Of a DNA stretch of 64,000 nt, positions 1 to 9,839 are shown one piece after another. This DNA comes from an uncultured Lachnospiraceae bacterium (GTDB lineage: Bacteria; Bacillota; Clostridia; Lachnospirales; Lachnospiraceae): contig UQDA01000011.1 of NCBI GenBank assembly GCA_900539715.1, positions 28,729-92,728 of the forward strand, read 5' to 3'. The translations under genes were made by a program, and so were the position numbers. Each line of letters begins with the position of its first letter. Within the stretch, counting starts at the first letter, position 1. The notes beneath the pieces were generated by a model that saw only the letters and a list, made by a program, of their open reading frames with translations, did no database searches and had not been told where the DNA came from.

Positions 1-1
1 A

Positions 2-364
2 GATCCCCTTCAATATGAACAGGTTTCTGCATTCAGCATGCAGGGACGCCGGGAAGAACTTCTGGCTCAGATTGCTCTTTTAATGAAATCTTCTATGGGA
101 CTGATGACCAAAGAAGAACTTGCAAGGCGCATGAACTATAATGCCGCCTATCTTTGCCGCATCATTAAGGAAAGTCTGGGAAAAAGCTTTACACAGTATC
201 GGCTTTTTGTACGCCTGAAGGCGGCAGAAACACTTCTTACAGACTCAGATCTGACGATTACTGAAATCTGTGAAAAACTGCAGTTTACAAATAGAACTTA
301 CTTTTATAAAGCTTTTGAGCAGACCTTCGGCGTTACACCAAATGAATTCCGTCTCCAACGGTAA
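2..364 (+). CDS. AraC-family regulator, C-terminal part (5' end outside window)
   Basis: The frame is open to the window edge, so only the C-terminal ~120 residues are seen. They form two helix-turn-helix units typical of AraC/XylS proteins: the first around ELARRMNYNAAYLCRI, the second ending in the family signature FGVTPNEFR. In this family the domain binds promoter DNA and the missing N-terminus would be a ligand or receiver domain. It lies just upstream of, and convergent with, a sugar ABC operon, so it may be a sugar-responsive regulator, but the target is not visible. A hairpin terminator follows directly. Confidence 0.85.
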   Translation, partial: DPLQYEQVSAFSMQGRREELLAQIALLMKSSMGLMTKEELARRMNYNAAYLCRIIKESLGKSFTQYRLFVRLKAAETLLTDSDLTITEICEKLQFTNRTYFYKAFEQTFGVTPNEFRLQR

Positions 365-414
365 AAAATCCGGCATCTCTGATTGTTATCCATCTCAGAA
401 ATGCCGGATTTTTA
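363..414. terminator. Bidirectional intrinsic terminator
   Basis: Inverted repeat AAAAATCCGGCATyTCTGA with a short loop, flanked by A-run and T-run. It separates the AraC gene from the convergent solute-binding protein gene and could stop transcription from both sides. Confidence 0.8.
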
Positions 415-470
415 TTCCGTTCTCATTGCTTTCCTGTTATATTTTTTGGACCGTGTAACTGAAAAACACC

Positions 471-2117
471 TTACTCTGCTTTGATTCCCTGCGCTGCTGC
501 TGCCTCATTTACCTCTGTAAGCATCTTGGAAAGTCCCTTGCTTTCATAGTTTGCCAGCAGATCGTCCACCATCTTTTCGACAGGATCTGTTCCCATCATA
601 ATCTGAAGCAGATCATCGTTGGTGTTATAAACGAAGGAATCTTTCAGAGGAGTGGAAATAAACAGCACACTGTCATAATATTTCGGAAGCGTTCCGTTTT
701 GTACCGCATCCTCATGACGTTCTTCATTGAGCTTACGATATTCTGCCGGAATCGTGGACGGGAAGGACATATCCCATGTTTCCGGATTCCACATCGCCAG
801 TGCGGAGATATTGGAATTCACGTTGCAGAACGTATATTTGTCAGAAAGATTCACGCCCTCTTTCATTACAACGTTGCCGTCAACCAGATCATAATCTTCT
901 CCTTCAAAGCCACAGAATACAAGGCGGCTTCCCTCTTCTGAATACAGATAGTCATACAATCTGCAGATTGCTTCCATTTTTTCATCATCTACATTAGAGG
1001 AAATATAGGATTCAGACCATGCTTCCGTATCAATAAAGTAATACTTATTTCCGTCTTTGGAGGGATAAAGCTTTGCAATGCGGTTGTCTTCCAGGAAACT
1101 TCCCTCTCCGTAAAGAGCATCATAATCACGGCCTATATTATCATATAATCTTGCCGGACCGGCCCATGCAAATACCATTGCCGCACTCTGTCCCTGTAAA
1201 TATTTTTCTTTGCTTGTTTCCAGTTTTGCCAGCGCAATATCCTTTTCAATCACGCCTTCCTCATACATATCGCGCCCAAACTGCATAGCGCTTACCATCG
1301 CGTCGCGATCTGCAAAGTAACTGGGTACAAACTGGCCATTTTCATCTGCAACCCATTTCTTATCAATAATACCGGCATAAGGATATACGAAGCCGCCGAT
1401 CAGTTCCGGCAGTGCCTGTGTCATACCGGAGACATTTTTACCCTCAGGATCCGCTTCTATAATCTTTTTGATCATATCACAAAATTCCTCATAAGTTTCC
1501 GGCTCCTTGGTCACACCTGCCGCCTGTGCCAGATCCCAGCGATATACAATGTTTCTGTCCAATACGCTATAGCTGATATCTCCGTATGTGGTTCTGGGGA
1601 TCATATAAAACTTGCCGTCTCTTTTGGCTGCCTGGGCCCGTTCCATCTGCATATGCTCTTCCAGACTCGGATATGCGCTCAGATCATCCGGCAGCGCCCG
1701 GATGACGCCCTGTTCAATCCAGTTGCTGTAAAAAGACTGCCCCACAAAATCGCCTACAAAAATATCCGGCAGCTGCCCGTTGGTTGCCCAAAGCTGTACT
1801 TTCTGAGAAGCATCATCCCAGGTGATATTCTGAGGAACCAGTTTTACACCTGTCTTTTCTTCCAGCTGTTTCAGGATCGGATCATCCGGGTTTGCAAGGC
1901 CATCCTCTGCGCCCCAGATTGCAACGCTTACCTCTACCGGTTCTGCAACAGCCTCGGCATTCTCCGGCTCTTTATCCGTACTGTTATCCGTTTGCTCTGC
2001 AGCTTTTGTTTCTTTCTGTTCCACAGCAGTTTCTTCTGCTCCGCCGCAGCCTGCCAGCATTCCGGCAGCCATCGCCGTACTCAGTACCATTGCCAAAATC
2101 TGTTTTCTTTTTTTCAT
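471..2117 (-). CDS. ABC sugar transporter, extracellular solute-binding lipoprotein
   Basis: 548 residues with a lipoprotein signal peptide: KKRK, hydrophobic stretch, lipobox L-A-G-C with Cys24, then an acidic Glu/Thr-rich linker (25-60). The rest resembles family 1 extracellular binding proteins of the YtcQ/LplA type that serve CUT1 importers of oligosaccharides. It is the last gene of a three-gene operon with two permeases; no ATPase gene is present, as usual for CUT1 systems that share an MsmK/MalK-type ATPase. The YesMN-like pair divergent from the operon probably controls it. Sugar specificity cannot be read from sequence. Confidence 0.9.
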   Translation of the reverse strand: MKKRKQILAMVLSTAMAAGMLAGCGGAEETAVEQKETKAAEQTDNSTDKEPENAEAVAEPVEVSVAIWGAEDGLANPDDPILKQLEEKTGVKLVPQNITWDDASQKVQLWATNGQLPDIFVGDFVGQSFYSNWIEQGVIRALPDDLSAYPSLEEHMQMERAQAAKRDGKFYMIPRTTYGDISYSVLDRNIVYRWDLAQAAGVTKEPETYEEFCDMIKKIIEADPEGKNVSGMTQALPELIGGFVYPYAGIIDKKWVADENGQFVPSYFADRDAMVSAMQFGRDMYEEGVIEKDIALAKLETSKEKYLQGQSAAMVFAWAGPARLYDNIGRDYDALYGEGSFLEDNRIAKLYPSKDGNKYYFIDTEAWSESYISSNVDDEKMEAICRLYDYLYSEEGSRLVFCGFEGEDYDLVDGNVVMKEGVNLSDKYTFCNVNSNISALAMWNPETWDMSFPSTIPAEYRKLNEERHEDAVQNGTLPKYYDSVLFISTPLKDSFVYNTNDDLLQIMMGTDPVEKMVDDLLANYESKGLSKMLTEVNEAAAAQGIKAE

Positions 2118-2172
2118 ACCCTCGTCTCCTTTTCTTTTTTAACCTAAGGACAGTTCTGCCCATTGTTTTCCA

Positions 2173-3054
2173 TTATTCTTTTACTGAACCGATCATTACG
2201 CCCTTTACAAAATATTTCTGTAAAAACGGATACAGACATAAAATCGGTACCATTGTCACCACGATTGCAGCCATCTGAACAGACTGTACAAATACTTTAT
2301 CGCCTGACATCATATTCTGCGCCTGGCTTCCAAGCTGCGTATTAAAGCTTACCAGAATATCCCTCAAATAAATCTGCAGAGGCTTGATATTTTTATCATT
2401 AATATAAAGGAAAGCCTCCCACCATCCATTCCATCTTTCTACGGCATAAAACAGTGCAAATGTTGCCATAAACGGCTTGGAAATCGGCACAAAAATTTTC
2501 ACCAGTATCGTCCATTCATTCGCGCCGTCTATTCTGGCAGCCTCCTCCAGACTGACCGGAAGACCTGCAAAATAGTTTTTCATAATAATCAGATAATAGG
2601 TGCTGATCATTGTCGGCAAAATCATACACCATATCGTATTATCCAGCTTCAGATTGCAGACCACCAGATAAGTCGGTATCAGTCCGCCCGAAAACAGCAT
2701 GGTAAACAAAATCGCACTCAGGAAAAAGTTTCTTCCCATCAGCCGTTTTCTGCTCAATACATATGCGCCAACCACAGAAAGGATCATATTCAGGCTGGTT
2801 CCCACAATCGTCACAAACAACGTGGTTCCAAGAGATTTAAAAAAATATACATCCTTGATGATCGCTTTATATCCGGTCAGATCGAATACATGAGGATATA
2901 AATAAGGCGAATACTTTGCGCTTGCCACCGTATTGGAAATCGACACGATCAAAACGTTATAAATCGGATATAATGTAATCAGCGCTAATATTCCAAATAT
3001 TATGTACAGACATATTTCAAAGGGCGTCAGTCTGCTTTTTTTCTTTGTTTTCAT
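2173..3054 (-). CDS. Carbohydrate ABC transporter permease (MalG/YtcP type)
   Basis: 293 residues with about six hydrophobic segments and a cytoplasmic EAA loop near 168-188 (EEAARIDGANEW), which docks the shared ATPase in binding-protein-dependent permeases. The N-terminus (SRLTPFEICLYIIFGILAL) and the ending PFLQKYFVKGVMIGSVKE are typical of the YtcP/LplC branch. It follows the first permease by 14 bp and precedes the binding protein gene, so the three are one transcription unit. Confidence 0.9.
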   Translation of the reverse strand: MKTKKKSRLTPFEICLYIIFGILALITLYPIYNVLIVSISNTVASAKYSPYLYPHVFDLTGYKAIIKDVYFFKSLGTTLFVTIVGTSLNMILSVVGAYVLSRKRLMGRNFFLSAILFTMLFSGGLIPTYLVVCNLKLDNTIWCMILPTMISTYYLIIMKNYFAGLPVSLEEAARIDGANEWTILVKIFVPISKPFMATFALFYAVERWNGWWEAFLYINDKNIKPLQIYLRDILVSFNTQLGSQAQNMMSGDKVFVQSVQMAAIVVTMVPILCLYPFLQKYFVKGVMIGSVKE

Positions 3055-3068
3055 CTCTGATCCCTCCC

Positions 3069-4010
3069 CTAAAACAGCCCGTCTTCTCCAAGTTTGGTCG
3101 TAATCTTATTTGCCCCATATATCATAATAACTCCGATTACCGACTTCAATAATCCGATTGCTGTTGTATATCCAAAATTAGTTCCTACCATAAAGGACTG
3201 CCGGTAAACATAAGTATCAATAATGTCGGCTACCGGATATACCGGCGAAGAATACAGATTAAAAATCTGATCAAAGGATGCTCCGCTCATAATACCGCCA
3301 ACCTGCAGGATCAGCATAATACATACTGTACTCCTGATTCCCGGCCATGTAATATGCAGCATTTTCTGAAAACGGTTTGCTCCGTCAATTCCCGCCGCTT
3401 CATACAATTGCTGATCGATACTCGTCAATGCTGCCATGTAAATAATGGAATCCCATCCAAATTCTTTCCATATATTTGAAATCCAGATAAACGGCCGGAA
3501 TGATGTCAGAGACATCAGCGGGGCCACCTCCTCCATTCCCAGCCCCCCGAGCACCTGATTGATAATACCGTTTGATGCAAACATATTGATCAGGATTCCT
3601 GACAGAACAACCCAGGAAATAAAATGCGGGAATGTAAAAACGGTCTGGAAAAATTTTTTTGCCCTGGGATGCCGGATCTCATTCAGAAGAATGGCTACAA
3701 TGATCGGAACCGGAAAATGAAACAGCAGTTTTCCAAAGCTGAAAATCAACGTATTTTTGAATGCCCTCCAGAATTCTGCATCCCGAAACATCGTCTGGAA
3801 ATGTTCCAGCCCTACCCATGGACTTCCCCACATTCCCACATCATACCGGTAACTTCTAAATGCCAGCGTAATGCCCCCCATAGGCAGGTAACAAAATATG
3901 ATATACCACAAAAGCACCGGAACCAGAAGCGCATACAACATCCAGTCATTTTTCAGACGCCTCTGAATTCTTTTTGGGGATATCTTCTCACGTGATCCCT
4001 TCTTTTTCAT
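3069..4010 (-). CDS. Sugar ABC transporter permease (LplB/YteP type)
   Basis: 313 residues, first gene of the ABC operon. A basic N-terminus precedes the first membrane segment (DWMLYALLVPVLLWYIIF), and the EAA loop near 200-220 reads LYEAAGIDGANRFQKMLHI. Members of this branch pair with a MalG-type permease to form the channel of CUT1 importers for plant or host glycan fragments. Confidence 0.9.
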   Translation of the reverse strand: MKKKGSREKISPKRIQRRLKNDWMLYALLVPVLLWYIIFCYLPMGGITLAFRSYRYDVGMWGSPWVGLEHFQTMFRDAEFWRAFKNTLIFSFGKLLFHFPVPIIVAILLNEIRHPRAKKFFQTVFTFPHFISWVVLSGILINMFASNGIINQVLGGLGMEEVAPLMSLTSFRPFIWISNIWKEFGWDSIIYMAALTSIDQQLYEAAGIDGANRFQKMLHITWPGIRSTVCIMLILQVGGIMSGASFDQIFNLYSSPVYPVADIIDTYVYRQSFMVGTNFGYTTAIGLLKSVIGVIMIYGANKITTKLGEDGLF

Positions 4011-4241
4011 ATTACACCTGCTCCCTTCTTGATGATGACATTATTATATCTCCTGCCGCTGCTTTTCCCTATGGAAAAATACTATGGATTTTATGGACAA
4101 AAATAGATTCCCTTAATTCTTTTATGCAATTTCTTTATTTTATATGTCAAATATGGAATATTTTTAGATAACATTTTCATTTTTCCATATCCAAGCCCTG
4201 ACAATTGTGATATACTCCATAATATCATCAAGGAGGCTGAT
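4011..4241. promoter_or_regulatory. Divergent promoter region, sugar ABC operon and sensor kinase
   Basis: AT-rich 231-bp spacer between divergent units. Rightward, an extended -10 (TGATATACT, 4208-4216) lies 26 bp before the kinase start and a strong AAGGAGG (4230-4236) decides that start. Leftward, a TATAAT-like box (4043-4048 on the minus strand) precedes the permease gene. No convincing -35 was found on either side, which would suit activator-dependent promoters driven by the AraC-type response regulator next door. Confidence 0.5.
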
Positions 4242-6008
4242 ATGAAAAAATTCTTTCAAAAACCAATCCAGAAACAATTTCAGATCATTCTCTGCTGCCT
4301 GATTACAATCGGCCTGCTGCTCTCCTCCCTTTGTTATATTTTATTAGACCGTCTGATGACGCAGAATGCTTCTGCATATGCTTCCAATACAGCGCATAAA
4401 TTTTACAGTGAAATGGATTTTTTATTCGCAAGAATCGATTCCATATTTAACAGTCTGCTATTTGACGAAAATATCGAACGTTTTCTGAACAATCCCTTTT
4501 CTCCGGAAACCCCTTCCTACCTTACCTCTCTTCAAACTCAGTTTTCTTCCTTCAGTCTGATGAATCAGGATTTGGTAGAAATTGCGCTTGTTTCTCCTCA
4601 GATGTCATGGTCAAATTATTTTGACTCCAAAACGCTGCATCAGTTTTCTGACGAATTAAACGGCATCTACGGCACCCACTGTTTTGGAATCCGTTCCACT
4701 TCCCTGTTTACCAGCAGCGCCAGCAAAAAACCAATGCTGATCTTTGGTCACAATGTTTACGGGATGCATGATGCATCTTTATATGGAGATTATCTGGGAA
4801 GCATCGTCTTGTCCATCGATCTTTCACGCTCTTCCATTACCCCACCGGAAGGTGATCGCTCTTCCACTTTCTTTTTTCTCCGTGACCAGACCGGGAATCT
4901 TTTTCCGTTTAATTGTTCTCCGGAGCAATGCAGCACGATCATATCCCAGATGGATCTGCTGTCTGACACGGCCGCTTCCTATGAAACACAGGATTATCTG
5001 ATTTACGCCCAATATATGGAAAAAAGCGGACTTTCCATGGTCAGTGCCATGAATCGGCATGAACTGAATCATGATATTTTTCGTGCAGTAGGGATTCTGA
5101 TCGGTATAACTACCCTTTCCCTGACTGTCATTTTTCTTTTAATGTATCTGATCTTAAGCGGAATCATCCATCCTTTGCAAAAGCTCTATCTCTACATCAA
5201 CAAAATTAAAAAGACACCGCTTTCCCCTGATCGGGAAATTCTGATGCTGACAGGATGTTCCGAAATTATCAGCATCAGTGAAGCATTCAATGATCTGCTG
5301 GAAACACAGATTCAGCTCAATCAAAAGCTTCAGGACGCCACCGTTAAATTATATGAAACCAAGCTGGGATTAAAGCAGGCTGAACTGGATTTTTTAAGAA
5401 GTCAGATCAATCCTCATTTTTTATATAACACACTGGAAACCATACAGGCACTCGCAGCTGAGCATAATGTCCCTGAAATTTCTGATGCCTCCAGCGCTCT
5501 GGGAAAGCTTTTACGCCACAGCATCAAAGGAAAATCCGTTATTCCTTTTGCTGAAGAACTGGAACTTGCAAGGGCGTACCTCACGATACAAAAGCTCCGT
5601 TTTCCCAATCGCCTCAATGTGCTGGAAAGCGTACGTGAAAATACGCTGCAAATCCCCGTCATGAAATTATTGCTCCAGCCGCTCATTGAAAATGCCGTCT
5701 TCCATGGCATCGAACCCAAACCAGACTCTTCCACCCTGTATTTGGGAGCAAGACTTGACGGAAATGATCTTCTGATCAGTGTGTATGACGACGGATTCGG
5801 GATTGAGCCAGACAGACTCTCGGAAATCCGGACTGCTTTGGAAACATCATCCGGACATAACACAGAACATGTCGGTCTGATCAACGTGCAGCACCGCATC
5901 CGTTTACGATATGGCGCCCCCTATGGCCTTACGCTCTCCAGCGCTCCCGGAGAAGGAACCCGCGTAACCGTCCGGCTTCCGGCATCTCCTCCGGACGATT
6001 TTTTATAA
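4242..6008 (+). CDS. Sensor histidine kinase, YesM type
   Basis: 588 residues. A membrane segment at about 15-37 and a second near 285-309 enclose an extracellular sensor domain; a HAMP-like linker follows. The His_kinase (PF06580) block reads LRSQINPHFLYNTLETIQAL with predicted phospho-acceptor His392. The ATPase domain shows the N box LIENAVFHGI and G box DDGFGIEP. YesM/LytS-type kinases sense extracellular cues and phosphorylate a partner regulator, here the AraC-type regulator 36 bp downstream. Confidence 0.92.
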   Translation: MKKFFQKPIQKQFQIILCCLITIGLLLSSLCYILLDRLMTQNASAYASNTAHKFYSEMDFLFARIDSIFNSLLFDENIERFLNNPFSPETPSYLTSLQTQFSSFSLMNQDLVEIALVSPQMSWSNYFDSKTLHQFSDELNGIYGTHCFGIRSTSLFTSSASKKPMLIFGHNVYGMHDASLYGDYLGSIVLSIDLSRSSITPPEGDRSSTFFFLRDQTGNLFPFNCSPEQCSTIISQMDLLSDTAASYETQDYLIYAQYMEKSGLSMVSAMNRHELNHDIFRAVGILIGITTLSLTVIFLLMYLILSGIIHPLQKLYLYINKIKKTPLSPDREILMLTGCSEIISISEAFNDLLETQIQLNQKLQDATVKLYETKLGLKQAELDFLRSQINPHFLYNTLETIQALAAEHNVPEISDASSALGKLLRHSIKGKSVIPFAEELELARAYLTIQKLRFPNRLNVLESVRENTLQIPVMKLLLQPLIENAVFHGIEPKPDSSTLYLGARLDGNDLLISVYDDGFGIEPDRLSEIRTALETSSGHNTEHVGLINVQHRIRLRYGAPYGLTLSSAPGEGTRVTVRLPASPPDDFL

Positions 6009-6044
6009 TATTATCACCGTCAAACCCCGAAAGGATTTTTTATT

Positions 6045-7415
6045 ATGTTAAAAGTATTACTTGTTGATGATGAACTTCGCATCTTAAATCATTTAAAACT
6101 TTCTATTTCATGGGAAAGCCTTGGACTGTCAATCATCGGCTGCGCTTCTAACGGCCAGGAGGCGCTTTCCATTCTGGACAAGCAAAACGTCGATATTCTG
6201 ATCACCGATATCCGCATGCCCGTTATGGATGGTCTCGAACTTTGTCAGCATGTCCGGGAGCGCAATACCGATATTCAAATCATTCTGTTAACCGGATATT
6301 CGGATTTCGAATATGCCCGCCGCGCCATCGAACTGCAGGTCACTGATTATTGTCTAAAGCCCATCGATACCGCAGCGCTTTCGGAAATCCTGCGCAGATG
6401 TGTCCGCAAAAGCTACAATCCCACTCATGCTGATGCACTGCTTGACCTCATCGAAGCCGGAAATCCCGATGAAATCAAACAGGCTTTTCATGATCTTGGC
6501 ATACGCTCCAACCACGTGTATCTTGCAGGCTCAATCGGTGTTCACAACATTGAAAAACAGCTGCATGCCGATTTATCCTTTAAAGTCGGGAAACATAAAT
6601 ATCTGTATTTTTCCAGCACTCCCTTTGACGAAAATGCCGCTTTAAAAATCATCGCATATGCCAGCGGGCGCTGTGGTATTGGTCTGCCCCCGCTGCCTTT
6701 TTCCTTTCAGGAACTTACGCACGCCATTGATGATGTACTAGTCATGACCTTCCAATATTTTATCAATGGAACTCCTGCGCTGTGCTCCCATCTGATTCCG
6801 GAGGATATGTCCGCAAAGCTGTTTGAAGAATTTGAAGAAAATAAAAATTGTCCAGAACTTCTCAAACCGTGGCTTCAAAAACTGGCTGTCTCCAACTGCT
6901 CCATGCTTTTTAATATCCGGACTGCTTTCCGCCTTTTTAACCGGATTGCAATGTGCCCTGCCCTGCAAAATAATAACGACAATGAATCTTATCTGTATGG
7001 TTTTGAGCAGATGGCTTCTGAATATCTGCATTTTTCCGATCTGCTGAATAAGCTGAGCGCTTCAATCCATACCCAGGTGCCTCCGGAAACCGGATCCTTC
7101 GGCTCCGGCAGCTTTTTCGCTATTTTAACCTACTTAAATACACATTATTCAGAGGATATTTCCCTGAAAAAAATTTCAGAAGAATTTCACCTGAATTCAT
7201 CCTATGTCAGCCAGCTGATCAAAAGTGAAACAGGCCTTACCTACACGCAGTATGTGACTGAACTGCGCATCGGCAAGGCCCGTGAACTATTAAAAACAAC
7301 CGATATGTCCCTTTCGGAAATCAGCGAAGCCGTCGGATTTAACGACTATTTCTATTTTATTAAAAAATTCAAAAAAGAAACCGGCGTTACTCCCGGCAAA
7401 TACGCCGATAGCTGA
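6045..7415 (+). CDS. Response regulator with AraC-type DNA-binding domain, YesN type
   Basis: 456 residues. The N-terminal receiver has the acidic pair Asp8/Asp9, phospho-acceptor Asp55 in LITDIRMPVMDG and the Lys of DYCLKPID. A ~230-residue middle region has no clear motif. The last ~100 residues are a double helix-turn-helix (EDISLKKISEEFHLNSSYVS and a second ending in KKETGVTPGKYAD). Phosphorylation by the adjacent kinase should activate sugar-uptake promoters, most simply the divergent ABC operon. Confidence 0.92.
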   Translation: MLKVLLVDDELRILNHLKLSISWESLGLSIIGCASNGQEALSILDKQNVDILITDIRMPVMDGLELCQHVRERNTDIQIILLTGYSDFEYARRAIELQVTDYCLKPIDTAALSEILRRCVRKSYNPTHADALLDLIEAGNPDEIKQAFHDLGIRSNHVYLAGSIGVHNIEKQLHADLSFKVGKHKYLYFSSTPFDENAALKIIAYASGRCGIGLPPLPFSFQELTHAIDDVLVMTFQYFINGTPALCSHLIPEDMSAKLFEEFEENKNCPELLKPWLQKLAVSNCSMLFNIRTAFRLFNRIAMCPALQNNNDNESYLYGFEQMASEYLHFSDLLNKLSASIHTQVPPETGSFGSGSFFAILTYLNTHYSEDISLKKISEEFHLNSSYVSQLIKSETGLTYTQYVTELRIGKARELLKTTDMSLSEISEAVGFNDYFYFIKKFKKETGVTPGKYADS

Positions 7416-7447
7416 ACTATCTTCGACACTCCTCTGATGCATCTTTT

Positions 7448-9826
7448 TTATCGAACGATCACCGAGTCCGCCATCAGAAAAACGCCAGACATCCCATGAT
7501 AGCATGCCCATTCCGGCTGGACTTCCCTGTTCTTTGCACGGACTCTGATATAGCGGACCTTTTGTCCGACCGGGAGTACGATGTCCATCCTTTCTATCTC
7601 ATGTCTTCCCGGACGGTCCGGGATTTCTTTTTCCGAAATCGCAGAAAGCGCCTCCTTCGACTCCCCGCCCCAAATCTGCACCCTTTCCGGATAAATGATA
7701 CCGGAACGATGGTGGCTTAAAAAGCCGACCCTTACCGTATCTATATGGCGGCTTTCCGGCAGTGTCACGATAAAATCAATATCCTCCAGCGTTCCAAGCC
7801 ATCTGCCGTCCTGATAGTCAAGAGACCCTCTTTTTCCGTCCAGCAAATCCCTTATCCCATCCCGGTTAAATACCCTTCTCGGGTCAAACGCCGTATCGCT
7901 TTCAATATTCTCCGGCAAAATACCGAAAAAAAACCTGCACTCCGCCGTTTCGCTCTCTGAAAATCCTTCCCTGAAAGCCTTTGCACGGATCACGGTGTCC
8001 TCAGTCACCATGAACGGATTTTCATAGAGGAGGCTGCCGCAGTCCGGTTCGCTGCCGTCCAGCGTATAAAATACCTTGCCTTCCGCCTCAATGCTGCATA
8101 CCGCAGTCTGCCCGACAGCCATCACTCTGTCGCCCCCGGGGAATTTCGGTTTTGCTGCCGGATAGCTTCTCTTTTTTTCGGAACCTTTCCGAAGATATGC
8201 CGGAATATAGGAATCTGTTTCATCCGGATGCTTCAAATACTCCTCCGTAAAACAGCAATCCCCTGTTTCCTCCCCTCCCTGGACCAGCCTCAGAACAATC
8301 CTGTTCTGCTGCGGGAAGATACAGAGCCTTCCCTCCGGATCTGTACCGACCTCTCCGCATTCTGCAATAAGACGGTATTCAAAACCCTCGTGCTCTAATA
8401 TCAGAACTCTGCCCTCATGACGCTTTAATACCGGCAGTTCGGTAAATCGAAACGCTGCCGGACCGGTCAGAAACATCCTCTCTTCTTCAAATACGATTTT
8501 CTGCGTACCTTCCCGGGTCTCCCATATCACCTCGGAAGAAACCGCTTCTCCTCCCGTCTCCGGTTCCATACTCCGCATCAGGACAGGATCTCCGGTCAAC
8601 GATTCAAAATTCTTTCCTATCAGCTCGACTTTTGGACGATGTCCCTGTTTTTTCCAGGAATGGGCATCCATCAGCGGAAGCGCATCAAAAACGCTTCCTT
8701 TTTGCGTAAGCGGCTTTTCCAGATATCTGGAAGGGTATCGCTGGTCATAGACAAACCAGTCCCTGATGAACAGCTTTCCCTCCTGCCAGAGAAGCCCTGC
8801 CCGATAATAACGGGAGCAATACCAGAATGCCTGACAGCCGGAAGCTTCCCTCCAGTCGCGGGATGCCTGAAAGGTTGCCGGAGGAGTCACTGCATATTTT
8901 TTACGAAACCATTCCGCGGTCTCCCCCATCGTTTCTATTCTTACCCTGCCGGAAGCTGCCAGCTGCTTCAGCCTGCGGAGCTGTAACTCAAAACCCGGCT
9001 CGATATTTTCCCACAGAAAATTATTTTCCTGCCCTACCTGGGCATAGCTCATCCCAAGCGTATCTTCCTGCGTCAGACAGTCGAACATCCATGAAACCCA
9101 TTCCACATCGCGCCCCGAAACACAGCTCGGTTCCAGAGAATAAACTCCCGCAATCCCGTTCTGAAATCCCTCTTCAAAATTATAAATAGGATCCGGTCCA
9201 AGCAGTCTGAAAACAGGCATGTCCAGCTGATATTCCTTCGACTGGGCAGGAATCATTTCATTTTTTCTGCTGGGATAATAAGCACCGTTGACATATCCGC
9301 CCCACAATGTAAAACCGTCCGTTCCAATCTGGTCCCGACAGAGTGCGCCGCCTGCCACACCATATTTTTCCCTCGCATAAGCAAAGGTTTCAATATCTAT
9401 CACCCAGGAGCCCAGCGTCTTTGGATAATAACCGAAAATCTCCTTAAAATCCGCCATATAAGCATCCAGAAGGCGTTTCCTCTCCGGTACGGTATAGCCG
9501 AGACAGTAGGCTGTTCCAACACGGTCATCGTACTCTTCTCCTCGCTGTCCGCAAAAATCAACCCCTGCCCGCCGGCAAAGCTCCCCCGTTATTTCCCACC
9601 ATGCTCCGATCTCATCTCCTTCATCGGCATATTCCTTCAGCAGCTCCTGATAAGCCGGTTCTATCAGTGCATCATGCTTGAGGGCATAGGTAGAGGGCAG
9701 TCCCAGCTGCTTTAAAAGCAATATCTGGTTTTTGACCGTATTAAAATCATCCTCCATAAAACGCCCCGGCTCCTCGTGCGCCCGCCGGATAAAATTGTAG
9801 ATGTTGACGACTGTTGTTTTTCCCAT
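7448..9826 (-). CDS. Large putative carbohydrate-active protein with deacetylase-like N-terminus
   Basis: 792 residues, no signal peptide. The first ~340 resemble the polysaccharide-deacetylase/GH57-like barrel class (WVIDIETFAYAREKYG; an aspartate-rich start with LKQLGLPSTYALKHDAL); I cannot name the family with certainty. Residues ~570-635 look like a chitobiase/hexosaminidase C-terminal module (VFYTLDGSEPDCGS), and the last ~140 resemble a discoidin-like sugar-binding fold (VRVGFLSHHRSG). It starts 13 bp after an acyltransferase gene and shares its operon. A role in glycan modification or cleavage is inferred; substrate unknown. Confidence 0.55.
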   Translation of the reverse strand: MGKTTVVNIYNFIRRAHEEPGRFMEDDFNTVKNQILLLKQLGLPSTYALKHDALIEPAYQELLKEYADEGDEIGAWWEITGELCRRAGVDFCGQRGEEYDDRVGTAYCLGYTVPERKRLLDAYMADFKEIFGYYPKTLGSWVIDIETFAYAREKYGVAGGALCRDQIGTDGFTLWGGYVNGAYYPSRKNEMIPAQSKEYQLDMPVFRLLGPDPIYNFEEGFQNGIAGVYSLEPSCVSGRDVEWVSWMFDCLTQEDTLGMSYAQVGQENNFLWENIEPGFELQLRRLKQLAASGRVRIETMGETAEWFRKKYAVTPPATFQASRDWREASGCQAFWYCSRYYRAGLLWQEGKLFIRDWFVYDQRYPSRYLEKPLTQKGSVFDALPLMDAHSWKKQGHRPKVELIGKNFESLTGDPVLMRSMEPETGGEAVSSEVIWETREGTQKIVFEEERMFLTGPAAFRFTELPVLKRHEGRVLILEHEGFEYRLIAECGEVGTDPEGRLCIFPQQNRIVLRLVQGGEETGDCCFTEEYLKHPDETDSYIPAYLRKGSEKKRSYPAAKPKFPGGDRVMAVGQTAVCSIEAEGKVFYTLDGSEPDCGSLLYENPFMVTEDTVIRAKAFREGFSESETAECRFFFGILPENIESDTAFDPRRVFNRDGIRDLLDGKRGSLDYQDGRWLGTLEDIDFIVTLPESRHIDTVRVGFLSHHRSGIIYPERVQIWGGESKEALSAISEKEIPDRPGRHEIERMDIVLPVGQKVRYIRVRAKNREVQPEWACYHGMSGVFLMADSVIVR

Positions 9827-9839
9827 TTTTTCTTTCCTT